A DNA stretch of 64,000 nt, taken from positions 10,021,001 to 10,085,000 of the forward strand of contig CATIUR010000004.1 in assembly GCA_949592205.1 (NCBI GenBank), written 5' to 3'. The position numbers were made by a program, and so were the translations under genes. A model generated the notes under the pieces. The model was not told the DNA's origin. It was given only the letters and a program-made list of their open reading frames with translations, and ran no database searches. Positions 22,088 to 32,466 of the stretch are shown here, in pieces. The stretch is from Helichrysum umbraculigerum. Its lineage: Eukaryota; Streptophyta; Magnoliopsida; Asterales; Asteraceae. Numbering within the stretch: the stretch's first letter is position 1; each line of letters opens with the position of its first letter.

Positions 22088-22765
22088 ATGGTAATCTACG
22101 ATGTTTATGAGGAGCTAGAGAAACCCGATGAACGTGAGATTTTGTTTATAAACAGAATTCTCGATGGGGATAAAGAAATGGAAGACATATTCCATCCGAG
22201 TTGCAACAACAAAAATGACAATTGTGATGTCATTATAGATGGAGGAAGTTGTGTGAGTGTAGCATCAATTTATATGAATGTGGAACTTTTTGAATTTGAG
22301 GTGGATGCTAAATCTCATGAATCTAATTATTTGGATGTTGTTTCTTTTGAGTCTGATTTGGATTACAATTCTTTTGAATATGCTATGATTGCTAAATTTG
22401 TTATATTATCTACAAATGTTTGTCAAGTTCAAAAAGGTGATTTGTCTGCTAAATTGTGTGGCTGCTCGTCATTTTACAAAGATGATGTTAGTGGTGGTTG
22501 TCCTTGTCGAGTACGCATTGAAGATGGAGGTGATTCGAAGATTAGATGCAAGATGAAAGGGGAACGAGATATTTGTGAATGGATGGTGATGTCTCAATTG
22601 GAGGTAAATCTCCTGAAGTTTAAATTGGAGCATGACTACCTTAAGGACTTGAGGACAAGTCCCAAATTAGAGGGGAATAATGATGCGGAAATGACCATGA
22701 GCTACCAACAACCAATTGACAAGAATGGATTAGTTTGGATAACAAAACAATCTTTGTTATTCTAA
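22088..22765 (+). CDS. Truncated gag-pol-like protein with retroviral-type protease motif, 225 aa
   Basis: The start follows the PBS by 18 bp. Around residues 48-60, CDVIIDGGSCVSVAS matches the aspartic-protease active-site region of plant Ty3/gypsy polyproteins, usually (V/I)IDGGSCTNVAS. No gag zinc knuckle, RT, RNase H or integrase follows. The frame runs through the purine tract into the 3' LTR and stops at 22763-22765. The middle part is Cys-rich (CGCSSF...GGCPC) and not recognised. It may retain no function, but the uninterrupted frame is notable for a relic. Confidence 0.6.
   Translation: MVIYDVYEELEKPDEREILFINRILDGDKEMEDIFHPSCNNKNDNCDVIIDGGSCVSVASIYMNVELFEFEVDAKSHESNYLDVVSFESDLDYNSFEYAMIAKFVILSTNVCQVQKGDLSAKLCGCSSFYKDDVSGGCPCRVRIEDGGDSKIRCKMKGERDICEWMVMSQLEVNLLKFKLEHDYLKDLRTSPKLEGNNDAEMTMSYQQPIDKNGLVWITKQSLLF
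22666..22680 (+). promoter_or_regulatory. Polypurine tract before the 3' LTR
   Basis: AGAGGGGAATAA immediately precedes the TG of the 3' LTR, as expected for plus-strand priming. Confidence 0.65.
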
Positions 22766-23133
22766 CAACTAATTCCAATTTTTATGGGATATTTCTTCAA
22801 CATAAAAAACAAATAAATCAATTATATCATTAAGTTTTATCTTAATGGTAATTAGTACCATTATTATGCTTAATGTTTTATTTAATTGTTTTGCAACTCT
22901 TGATTGGTACGGACTTTTGATATTCAAGAGTTATTATCTTCTTTATTTTAAGCCTATATAAGTCCTTCAAGTTGTAATAGAAAGAGGATGAGTTTTATGA
23001 AATTGAATTTTTCTCTCAAATTGTGTTGATCATTTGAGTTGAAATTTTGCCTAATTGCGGTATTCTTTGTGAATCAACGTTAATTAGAAAAGATTATTCT
23101 TGGGTATTCTTAGAATCAACAAGTTTAATTTGT
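22681..23133 (+). repeat. 3' LTR (end uncertain)
   Basis: It matches the 5' LTR with few substitutions to about 23133, where the sequences diverge. It gives the empty-site sequence for the hAT insertion in the other LTR. Confidence 0.75.
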
Positions 23134-24020
23134 TATCTTATTAAATTTAGAAGCGGTAGTCCTATACAAAAAAATATCATACTTGTGACATCTACCCCTT
23201 CTCTTTATTTAAACTTCAATGAGTGCCCTATGGTTTCTTCCGGTGAAAATATGTCATATGGATGGATGGATCTTTTATCAGTTTAGAATGAATATTTATA
23301 TTTATTTATTCATTATTATATTCGCTTTTGTATTTAATCTCTTGGTGATGACATTTAATCTTTGTGGGCATGAGGCGCTTTTATCCCTTATAAATGTTTT
23401 GTTTGTTGGTAAGGTGTCAATTTATTTTATTTTTATGATGATCTCCAATGGCGTGTATTTTTTTATTTGTTTTTTTTGTGCTCTCTGTTTTGTGAAGTTG
23501 AGCTTAATTTTCTTAGGGAAATTTATCATTGACATTTACTATTGAACGATCTTTGCTATTGAACTCCAAAGTTAAATTAGAAATCCACCTATCCCAAAAA
23601 TAAAAATAGGATATTGGATAAATACTTGGCAAAAACTCAGGGCATCCACGTACGCCTTTTTTTATTCATTTTCCCATCAATTCTTTTTTGTTTTTGTAAG
23701 AGAAATTCTAGAATTAAAAAAATCTTACAAACAAAAACATACAAAATGATGTGGATGCATAATTGGACCAATCAAATTAACTTTCATTTTCTCTTTCTTG
23801 CTTCTCTCTACTTCTAATTGGTACATATCATTTTGTATAAATGTTTTTGTAAATTTTTTGTATGCATAGAACTCCTCTTTTTGTAAACGGTGAAACCCTT
23901 TGATACGGTAAAAAAATTACCTAAAATTAGTGAAGTTGGTTATGATAACTTTCCCCAATTTGAAGGAAATTTTCAAAGGGAATTTGACTTCTCATCGCAT
24001 CCCTCATGGGTCATACTAAA
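23134..24020. other. Non-coding, nothing firmly recognised
   Basis: AT-rich. The frames at 23219-23545 and 23614-23817 are hydrophobic low-complexity translations without family similarity. Confidence 0.4.
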
Positions 24021-24022
24021 TA

Positions 24023-24267
24023 CTCTCTTCGTCCTACTTTTATTATCCAGTATTTCTTTTATGGATGTCCTAATTTAATTGTCCACTTTCACAAATAGAC
24101 TAGAATAATGAGATAAAGTTCTTTTAGGCCCCTAATTTATATATGTAAGACAAAAAAGTACGTAAAAAGTAAGGGTAAAACTGTCATCTTATCAAAAAGT
24201 AGGAGAGATAATGATGTTTTCTTATACTGCATGTTTTTTGTCTTAGGACAATTAAATTGGAACGGAG
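24023..24267. mobile_element. Stowaway-like MITE, 245 bp
   Basis: The ends CTCTCTTCGTCC and (inverted) CTCCGTTCCAATTTAATTGTCC follow the CTCCCTCCGTCCC pattern of Tc1/mariner-type plant MITEs. TA flanks both ends (24021-24022 and 24268-24269). Confidence 0.6.
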
Positions 24268-24524
24268 TAATAAATAAATATGTATTGGGATTTTCAAAGT
24301 TAATAGCATTCAATATTTTACCGATTACAATAAAATTAGGACGCTCATGCCTCATTAACTTCATAAACATTTATTATCCTATTAATAATCTCTATATAAT
24401 CAATTACTTCATATTTAATATTAATCCTATAACGTTATTAAAATTATATAATTATATATATATTTGTTTCTACTGTTTCATCCTAACGAATCTCTTCTTC
24501 ATCATTTCTTTTGTATTTTTTTTC

Positions 24525-24826
24525 GGGTAAAGTATCTGGAAATGCAACTAACTTGTACCAAATCTCTATTGTGTGTACCCAACTTACGTATGCTATTTTT
24601 AATGCAACAAACTTTCAAAAAATGTCTATTGTGTATACTTTGATGACGTGGCGAGCTCATGTCACTCTATCCTACGCCACGTGGCACGCTCTGAGCTCGC
24701 CACGTCATCAAAGTACACACAATAGACATTTTTTGAAAGTTGGTTGCATTAAAAATAGCATACGTAAGTTGGGTACACACAATAGATATTTGGTACAAGT
24801 TAGTTGCATTTCCAGATACTTTACCC
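24525..24826. mobile_element. Fold-back MULE-type MITE no. 1, 302 bp, 9-bp duplication
   Basis: It begins GGGTAAAGTATCTGGAAATG and ends in the inverse complement. The arms of about 130 bp are nearly perfect and fold the whole element on itself. It is flanked on both sides by T8C (24516-24524 and 24827-24835), a perfect if low-complexity 9-bp duplication as for Mutator-like elements. The central part carries GATGACGTGGC and CACGTGGC. Confidence 0.75.
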
Positions 24827-25073
24827 TTTTTTTTCTCTTCATTTTATCGTACCCATAACAACATCAAATCACAAATTGAAATAAAAAAATATAAAAAAGA
24901 AACAAGAAAACCTACTATATTTGTTGCTGAAGAAAAACATATCAAATCAAATATTCGGTAATTTGTTAATGGTGTCTTTAAAAGTGTTATAGTCATAGTG
25001 TAGTTTAGAAAATAAGATATGTGAAATGATTAAAAGAAACTTGATAGTTTATACGAGTATTCAATATATTGTA

Positions 25074-25335
25074 GATCGGTAATGAACTTTCACTTATGTA
25101 TCAAGTTAGATAATGTACCGATTTTATTAATAACGTAGGTAGCGAAATTGCAAATTTTTGTCGAGTTAGGAAATATGTATTACGTGTCATATTACCGTAA
25201 TGCCATGTAGAACAATTTTAATAAGTAACACAAATTACCTAGCTCGACAAATATATTGAAATTTCGCTACCATCCATACTAAAAAAACCGGTTCATTATC
25301 TAATTCGATACAAAAGTGAAAGTTCATTACTAATC
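25074..25335. mobile_element. Older fold-back element (no. 2), ends eroded
   Basis: The arms GATCGGTAATGAACTTTCAC... (25074-25170) and their inverse (25235-25335) pair with mismatches. The right end reads ...GCTTTAACCC, resembling the GGGT(A/T)AA ends of its neighbours when inverted, but the left end is degraded and no duplication is seen. The centre holds TTACGTGTCAT. Confidence 0.5.
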
Positions 25336-25680
25336 TTTAGCTTTAACCCTTGTAAGTTACTTTGCAAATAAGGAAAAGAACCTCTCATTATTTAGTTTTA
25401 GATCTAATAATAATTGTCTCAAAATTTTGCATAATATACCTGTAATTTCTTCGAAGTCCCAACGGTTAGGAATAATCTATAACATATACTTAAAACAGAA
25501 TAGCTTGGGGCAATCTCAACCCTTAATTACTTTTTCCCATGTCGATCTAACTATTAAAAGATTAATTTTATTATATTACATTTAACTCCCTTTTATATTT
25601 AAGTTAATTATAATATTTAAATTTTATCTAATCAAATCGTATATTATCAAAATACATTAAGAAAGTATATAATAATTCAA
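25336..25680. other. Non-coding, Helitron-5'-like sequence
   Basis: The phrase AATAGCTTGGGGCAATC (near 25,500) recurs near 25,912 with the following 40 bp similar. The two are probably related Helitron or MITE termini, but I cannot set boundaries. Confidence 0.35.
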
Positions 25681-26434
25681 TCTTTAATATATATATATAT
25701 ATATAAAATAGAATACCACGGAGAAGGTTGAACCTTTGATTAAACTCTCTAATTTTAGATCAATGGTGTATATTAGTTTAAGATGGTTACACTAAACACA
25801 CTTATTAATTATTTACAAACCTTTTAATTAGTTAAACATCTAAAAAAGAAATAAAAATTTCCATCGACTAATTTAAAAATATCTATAACATATAACATAT
25901 ACTTAAAGCAAAATAGCTTGGGGCAATCCCGACCCTTAATTAATTTTTCTCATATTGATCTAATGATTGAGATTAAACCTTAATAGTTACACTTACCACC
26001 CTAAAACCCCTAAATATTATATAATAATATAATAATACTAATAATATACTAAATATTTATATTAAATTATTAATATTAATTATAAAAGAAAAAAAAATAC
26101 GGCAAATTATATTAAATAATAAATAGCAAATAAATAGGCACATGACTCTTAAAAAACTTCCATCACCGGCTAACAAATATACGGAGTAATAAATAACAAA
26201 ATATTCAATAAAATTAGATAATATCAAAAACTCAAACCACGGACGACATCTTCGTATTACTCAACATTTTCTGTAAATTTTCGTAACCCTATTTTCCATG
26301 AATCTGTGAGATGACTTCTTTCAAAATTAAAGTTTGACATGTTCATCAATTGATATTGATTAGGGTTTCAATTTCTGGTATCATCACCTCTCTTACTTTG
26401 TTTGATAATTTGTGAAGGTTTATATTTTCGTTAA

Positions 26435-26822
26435 GGGTGAAAGCCGCGGATCGCCCTTGTACTTTCCTTTTTGTTCCAAGGTCATCCATGTACCTATTAT
26501 ATTATCATGATCATCAACAAACTTTCAAATTTTGTTTTCATGTCACCAATGTACAATTTTATTACCACGATCATTAACAAACTTTCGAATTTTATGTTCA
26601 TGTCACCCTTTTTAATATGATGTGGCTGCCACGTGGCTGCCATGTAATTGGTGATATGAACACAAAATTCGAAAGTTTGTTGATGATCGTGGTAATAAAA
26701 TTGTACATTGGTGACATGAAAACAAAATTTGAAAGTTTGTTAATGATCGTGATAATATAATAGGTACATGGGTGACCTCGGAACAAAAAGGAAAGTACAA
26801 GGGCGATCCGCGGCTTTTCCCC
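26435..26822. mobile_element. Fold-back MULE-type MITE no. 3, 388 bp, 9-bp duplication
   Basis: The left end GGGTGAAAGCCGCGGATCGC and the inverted right end GGGGAAAAGCCGCGGATCGC are flanked by the perfect duplication TTTCGTTAA (26426-26434 and 26823-26831). The arms extend about 170 bp, with internal repeats (GATCATCAACAAACTTTC, GATCATTAACAAACTTTC). The centre is GATGTGGCTGCCACGTGGC. It encodes nothing. Confidence 0.9.
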
Positions 26823-29817
26823 TTTCGTTAATCTATCGATTTTGTTCGTGATTTGTGCAGGTTATATTGTTTCGTTAATCTATCCATTTACATTATGATA
26901 TTTTCTTCAAGCTCTTTGATTTTTATCTTTATGGACTTTGTTTTGCAGTTTGATTGTTTGAATGTCGATTTTGGATTCAATGTGTTATTATAATCCTAAC
27001 GGAAAGGTTTGATTTACGTTCAAGTTTGTATCGACATGTCTTTTTTACTGATTCAATGTTTATAACATTTCATTAACATATGGTTTTCAATTAGGTGATA
27101 TTTTACAGCTAACATGGTTGATCTTAAGAACAATTTGAATCAGATGCTTATGTGTTCTTTATAGGTATGACTTTAAAAAAATATATATTTATGATTTTAT
27201 CAATGGATGTTAGATACTTCAAAATTTATAATGTTTTTTACTGCAAAATTAAAATGACATTATAGTTTGTACCTTTAATTGTGCGTATACAGAAAACAAG
27301 AAGCCATTGCCGGTGCAATGATTGTTGTTTAACTAACTTATTAATCATTGACACTAACAGGTTAGATGTTTTTCTTCATAATACATCTCCATTTCATTTG
27401 ATATATCAGTTCACATTCACTTATCAGGTACTCTTTAAGGTTGCTATTGGTGTCGGAGGAAAGCATGGAAGGTTGAAGCTTATCTTTGGAGGTACGGTTA
27501 TATGAATCTTCAAGAAAAACACTATTAAGTTTACTGTAAAATTGATACTTTTTATGTTTTTAGGACTTGCATTGGAAAATTATTGAATGACACCAGTAGA
27601 TTTGGTGGTGAGTAAAATAATTTTTTCTTTATTTATTCGATATCTTTGTGCACACGTTTCTTGATATTGAACTTTTGTAAGTGTGACCCAAAAACCGTAT
27701 GCAAATATTTCATTTTTTCTATAAGGTACAAACTAAAGTTACAATTGTGAGCTTTATGGTCGTTGTTGTTTTATATTAATAAGCTGCTTTAGTAATCAGC
27801 AAAGCAGTATGTTTTTTTAAATGTTGTCGGTTTGTTCATTTTCTTTCTTCAATTTTCTTTCTGTCAAATATTTGCAGCAGCATCTTCCTGACTGGAAATG
27901 ACCCTTCTATAAACCCAATGACATTGTGTGCACACATATTTATTGAACAACTCGGAATTTCGCTATAATACCTTAGTAAGTACACAGAGCATTTAGAGGA
28001 CAAAATGGGTGGGTGGGTTCACGGATGGGTCAGGTTGTCCTCTTCAACATTTCCTTTTATTTTATTTTTGGAATTATAGAAATGATATGTATGTATGTAT
28101 TAATAATGGTTATAAAATATACTATTGAAATTAGAATTACTTTGGTAAAATATATAAAAGGCAATACGAATAAATTTTTACATGCTTGGAGTGCTACTTC
28201 TTTAGGTTGGCCTTTTGGTTTACCCACCCTGCATTTTGCACCATCAGACCTCAACTTTCTAGACTAAATTTTTTTATCATATGCGCAATTTCCCTTATAG
28301 AGAAGGTTGTTATATGGATCAAAAATGTCTTGAGCATTGTTGCAATTATAGATTGTCTTCGTCACTTGTGTTGGTACCTATATGCTTTTGTTTTTGATTC
28401 ATTATCAGTAGCTTCTTTTGCATGCTCTCTCCAGATCTACTTGGCTAGCAAGATGGGCAAGTCTGATGGGTTGGTAATTGGACAAAATGGGTCGTATTTA
28501 GTAAATGTCAAAAGGGTTGGGGTTGACCCGCTTACACTTTCTGTGCATATGTACAAAAAACATAATAAATGATAAGCGTGTTTACCATGATCGGAAAAAC
28601 AATCTGAAGATATAAAATTAAAGATTTAGGAGGTTTATGTATTAAAAATAGACTGAGCAACTTCAACCTGTTTAACCAATTTTTTCTTCATTTGACCTGT
28701 TTTATATATAATAGAACCCACTCGACCCATTAGTCAGTGAATGGGTTGAATTGACAATTTTGACACCCCTACCATCATATGCGATATTCAGGTCATGATG
28801 AAAATGTGATGTAGATTTCTCTGCATATCATGTTTGTTGTGCAGGTTGGAGGTGCTGATGGCCTACAAGCATCCCACCCCTCTTCTTTGTCTTCTTTAGA
28901 TGCTATATATATAATGTGGTAACCATGAGGTTTGTATCAAAACTTTTTATCAAGACTTTTAATAACATTAATTTTGTTCCAGAAGCTGCACAGCAACATT
29001 TGATTTCACAATAACACTAACAATAACATATGATTCGATACCGCCTTGAAGGTCTACAGAGCATTGGTCTATTGTCCTACACCTTTATGCGGAGCACAAG
29101 GGAGGAAGATATAGTAGTTTTGAATGTGTTAGTTTGTCCGTCTTCTCATAGCAAGAGTCTTACAATGAATTTATTTCTATATGGTGTTTTGATTATGAAA
29201 GAAGTGGGCAAGAATGGAAGAAGATGAGTTGGGGCACAAGTCTTGAGCTGCTGGTACAGTGTTCTCCATTTTCAAGTGACACGGGCCTCTTTAGACAAGT
29301 AGCATTTCTTCTTTTTTTTCATAGCTGCATGGTCTATATACACTGATAGTGGATATTTTATTGCCTTATTGCATGCACACCTGATTATAGGTGGCAAAAT
29401 GGGCAGGTTCAGTAATGGGTTGGAACAATACAGGAATTTTGTGATATGGGTTTAACCATGTTGAGTTGACCAAAAACACTTTATGTCCCAAACATTTCAT
29501 GAAAAAATAATTTCAAAGCTTCCTATCAAATATCATGTATCCATTTTGATGGTATTTATTGAATACATGTGTGAAACTGTGAACTTGGGATACTTCTACA
29601 AGCTGTCAAAAATCGTATACAATTATTCTGGACAATGAGATCGTATAAGATGCTGTCTTTTTTGAAATTTTGTTTATATGATATAGAGGTGTACCTACTT
29701 GGTACGTTTGGTATGCATGTGCATATCCTGAACAAAAATTGTATTGTAAAATATATTAAGATTTGTTATGCATACGCATACCCATATACAAATGGAAGAA
29801 ATTACTATTTCTTTAAG
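26823..29817. other. Intron/exon-like DNA without identified genes
   Basis: Several AG...GT-bounded pieces look like captured exons on the plus strand. Examples are about 27428-27492, with a frame giving FKVAIGVGGKHGRLKLIFGG, and 29035-29226, an ATG frame of about 65 codons. I do not recognise the families, and stops break most frames. The segment near 28000-28800 also contains GGGTCA-rich repeat DNA. Confidence 0.3.
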
Positions 29818-30165
29818 GGGTAAATATATTTTGTCGGTATCGTACCCCCCCTGTTTGTTCCGAGCTAAGCAACCTACCATTAAAACTCCCATTGTCTGCA
29901 GTAAACTGGTTAATGTTGTATCGATATCGGCAATATGGTAACCGGTTACCGGGAGAACACGTAAAATTACTTACGTGTCATTTTTTAGGCCACATGATGT
30001 GGTTGCCACGTCATCATTTTATAGGTTGTAACAGGTAAAAACATAGTTTGCAAAGATTGTAGCACATAAATAACCGGTCTGTTGCATACATTGGGAGTTT
30101 TAAGGGTAGGTTGCTTAACTCGGAACAAACAGGGGGGGTACGATGCCGACAAAATATATTTACCC
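29818..30165. mobile_element. Fold-back MULE-type MITE no. 4, 348 bp, 9-bp duplication
   Basis: The ends GGGTAAATATATTTTGTCGG and inverse are flanked by the perfect duplication TTCTTTAAG (29809-29817 and 30166-30174). Each arm of about 90 bp includes the palindromic block CTGTTTGTTCCGAG. The centre holds TTACGTGTCAT, ACATGATGTGGTTGCC and ACGTCATC. Confidence 0.9.
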
Positions 30166-31315
30166 TTCTTTAAGCTGATCAAGGACTCTAAATTAGCCTT
30201 TCTCTGAAGTCCACAGGTACTTGCTATACTTTTATAGGGTCAAGATCGATAGCATTTAGTTATTTCTTATTTTCATTATTGCTTATCATCAGTTTTCTGA
30301 CTTTCTCTGGTGATAAGCTGAATAGTAGAACTTGGTGAAGCAGAAGGCGACAACGTTGGTTTGTTGCATATTTTAGCAACACTTCGTTCATACCTAGAGA
30401 GTGGTCCCATGAATGCACTTCTCACATTATAAGACATCCATTTGCAAGATCAAAAGGTACTTTCCATCTTATCAGTAACAATTTTTTGCGAGTATCTTGA
30501 CTAGGAGGAATTATTATTATTTAAAAGCTTTGTATGTTACAATAACAAAATTTAAGTACAGTTTACGTAGATGACATAATAGAATGATTCGTCCTGATAC
30601 TAATTTGACCCGTCAACAGGAACTACAGGTCCTTAGTGACCCAGTTCACATGATGAAAATTTTATCTGAGAAAGGTGACATCAACAGAATAACTCAAATA
30701 GTTTTTTCCTTCATATGACAAATTTTATTGCTATATGTATGGTATATTGATATTAACTATTAATGATTGTAGATGGAGATGACAAGCTAACAGTGTGTTT
30801 GGAGTCATGAAGCCTAGAATTGCAGATTTGATAAACATAAAATTGTCTAGGAATATATTATCCTTACAAAATAGCCATATGGGTGGATTGAACCCTATAA
30901 ATATAAGGTCCACTTAAAATAGAACTTGTGGTCTGTTAGTAGTAGTTAGGCACTGGATCATGATGTATAACCAGTTCCCATTCTGGTGATTAACCTCAAT
31001 GTCATCTCTCTTAACATAGAACATGATAACATGGATGTGCTTCAAACTATGGAAGATGGCACATATTTTTAGCTTTTTAATATAAATCAAATTAATCAAT
31101 AATGGTGCACACTGGGTTAATGTAATTGTGATCATTGTCATTGCTACTATGCATTAATAGTTTGTTTTAGTTATTTTGTTTAATCATTGCAGTTTAACTA
31201 AGGTAACAACTAATTTCTTTTTAGTTTAATCTTCATAAATATGCCTATAGTTTTTCGAAAGTCAACTTCAATTTTCTATGGCCAAGTTTAAAATATGCCT
31301 TTTTATTTTCTATAG
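30166..31315. other. Exon-like fragments, unidentified
   Basis: A frame near 30325-30432 gives ELGEAEGDNVGLLHILATLRS, which looks like real coding sequence but is unrecognised. The rest looks intronic. Confidence 0.3.
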
Positions 31316-31403
31316 CTGTGAATTCACTCACAGGGTAACATTTGTATCTGTGGCCAACTTTACTACACAAGAAGTTGTTGCCCTTCAGGGGTGAAGGAAT
31401 GCG
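31316..31403 (+). pseudogene. Captured ArfGAP-domain exon (AGD14/AGFG-like), copy 1
   Basis: An 88-bp exon follows TATAG and precedes GTAATG. It reads EFTHRVTFVSVANFTTQEVVALQG, then a TGA, then RNA. This corresponds to the HREFTHRVKSVSMAKFTxQEVxALQ segment of plant ArfGAPs, which stimulate GTP hydrolysis by Arf GTPases. The stop and the isolation of the exon make it non-functional. A homologous exon of identical length lies on the other strand at 58,649-58,736. Confidence 0.7.
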
Positions 31404-32439
31404 GTAATGTTGTTATATAAATGCGGTAATATGTTTGATTTTTCTGAATCAAATTCTAAACTTACAACTTCATTTGGCATGTGTGATTAGTAGGTAGGGT
31501 AAATTGGGTGGATCAAGAAGACAATGTACGAAATGACTTGGGTCGAAACATGTACTCCGTATATTTTATCATAAGGAATTACGATGAATATCTTTAAGCT
31601 TGAGTTGCTTCCCACAGTGGTGCTGATTGTTGTGTCATTGTATATGATGTGAATGTGTTGATTATCATTTACAATGTAAAATTGATTTTCATAGTCGTTA
31701 AAAACTAACAATTAATAACTTTATTCTTTTTTAAATTTGCTCTAATTATATTCATATTCATAATTGGTTTTTTCCCATCTTGATCCAACGATGTAAATGA
31801 TTTTGATGATACTTACACTTAACCCCTATTTTATTTAATTTATATTATATATTATAAATATAAATTACGAATTATAAATATTATATATTCCTTATTTTTT
31901 TACAATAACCCGAATAAAAATAATAATGTAAGCTTCAGATACCAAAAAAAAAATGTTTAAAGATATTGTCAAACACCTACCAACCTAAACCTAAATTCCT
32001 CAAAACCCTTAAATTCCCCAAAACCCCCAAGATCGACGAACTCATCATCAAATTTGCAAAAGCCTTCATCATCTAAATTCATACAATTACAAAATAATTG
32101 AGTGACTATCAAATAATATGACTACAAATTTAGTGGATTGAAGATGAACACTCACGATTACAAAGTCTCACACAACGGGAAATATAAAACGTCGGAGCAA
32201 ACAGTAAAATAAATGACCCACAAACTTTAGATACAAAAAAAAAGGACCACAAACAAGCCAAGAAGAAAAAATAAATTAAATACAATACAGAGGCCCAATT
32301 AGATGTTACATATATAAATTTATTTAAATTCTTTAAAAAAACAAAAAAAAAAAAAAAAACAAATACGAATGTACATAAACTAACAATACTAGACAAACAA
32401 ATATATTTGAATATAAATAAAAAAACACTTTACAATCAC

Positions 32440-32466
32440 CCGCGTTGCCGCAAGTCTTGTATCTAG
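32440..32466 (+). mobile_element. Helitron 3' terminus
   Basis: CCCGCGTTGCCGCAAG forms a small stem. CTAG at 32463-32466 is followed by T. This is the conserved 3' signature (hairpin, about 10 bp, CTRR, T). Confidence 0.65.

Larger units (their letters stand above)
20928..23133 (+). mobile_element. Small non-autonomous LTR retroelement (gypsy-derived)
   Basis: Two LTR copies start TGATGCGGAAATGACC at 20928 and 22681. A PBS TGGTATCAGAGC lies just inside the 5' LTR, and a purine tract lies just before the 3' LTR. The internal region is only about 620 bp and holds one short gag-pol-like frame, so it depends on a helper for RT and integrase. The LTRs are about 450-475 bp once the hAT insertion is removed. 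No 5-bp duplication was found. The 3' LTR diverges from the 5' LTR after GTTTAATTTGT, so its end is probably truncated. Confidence 0.8.
25681..32466 (+). mobile_element. Candidate non-autonomous Helitron with nested MULE-type MITEs
   Basis: A possible 5' end, TCTTTAATATATATATATAT, is preceded by A. The following phrases (GATCAATGGTGTATATTAG, TCTAATGATTGAGATTAAACC) resemble Helitron leader sequence. A firm 3' end lies at 32466: hairpin GCG-TTGC-CGC, then TCTTGTATCTAG followed by T. An ArfGAP exon lies inside in the same orientation. The pairing of this 5' end with this 3' end is uncertain. The 5' end could instead belong with the 3' end at 35815. Confidence 0.35.

Noticed and set aside
23219..23545. 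Hydrophobic 108-codon frame as a membrane protein
   Set aside because: T-rich DNA gives Phe/Ile/Leu-rich translations by chance. No start context or homology was recognised.
23630..23880. Possible MITE with ACAAAAACAT-type inverted segments
   Set aside because: The complementarity is short and A/T-biased, and no defined ends or duplication were found.
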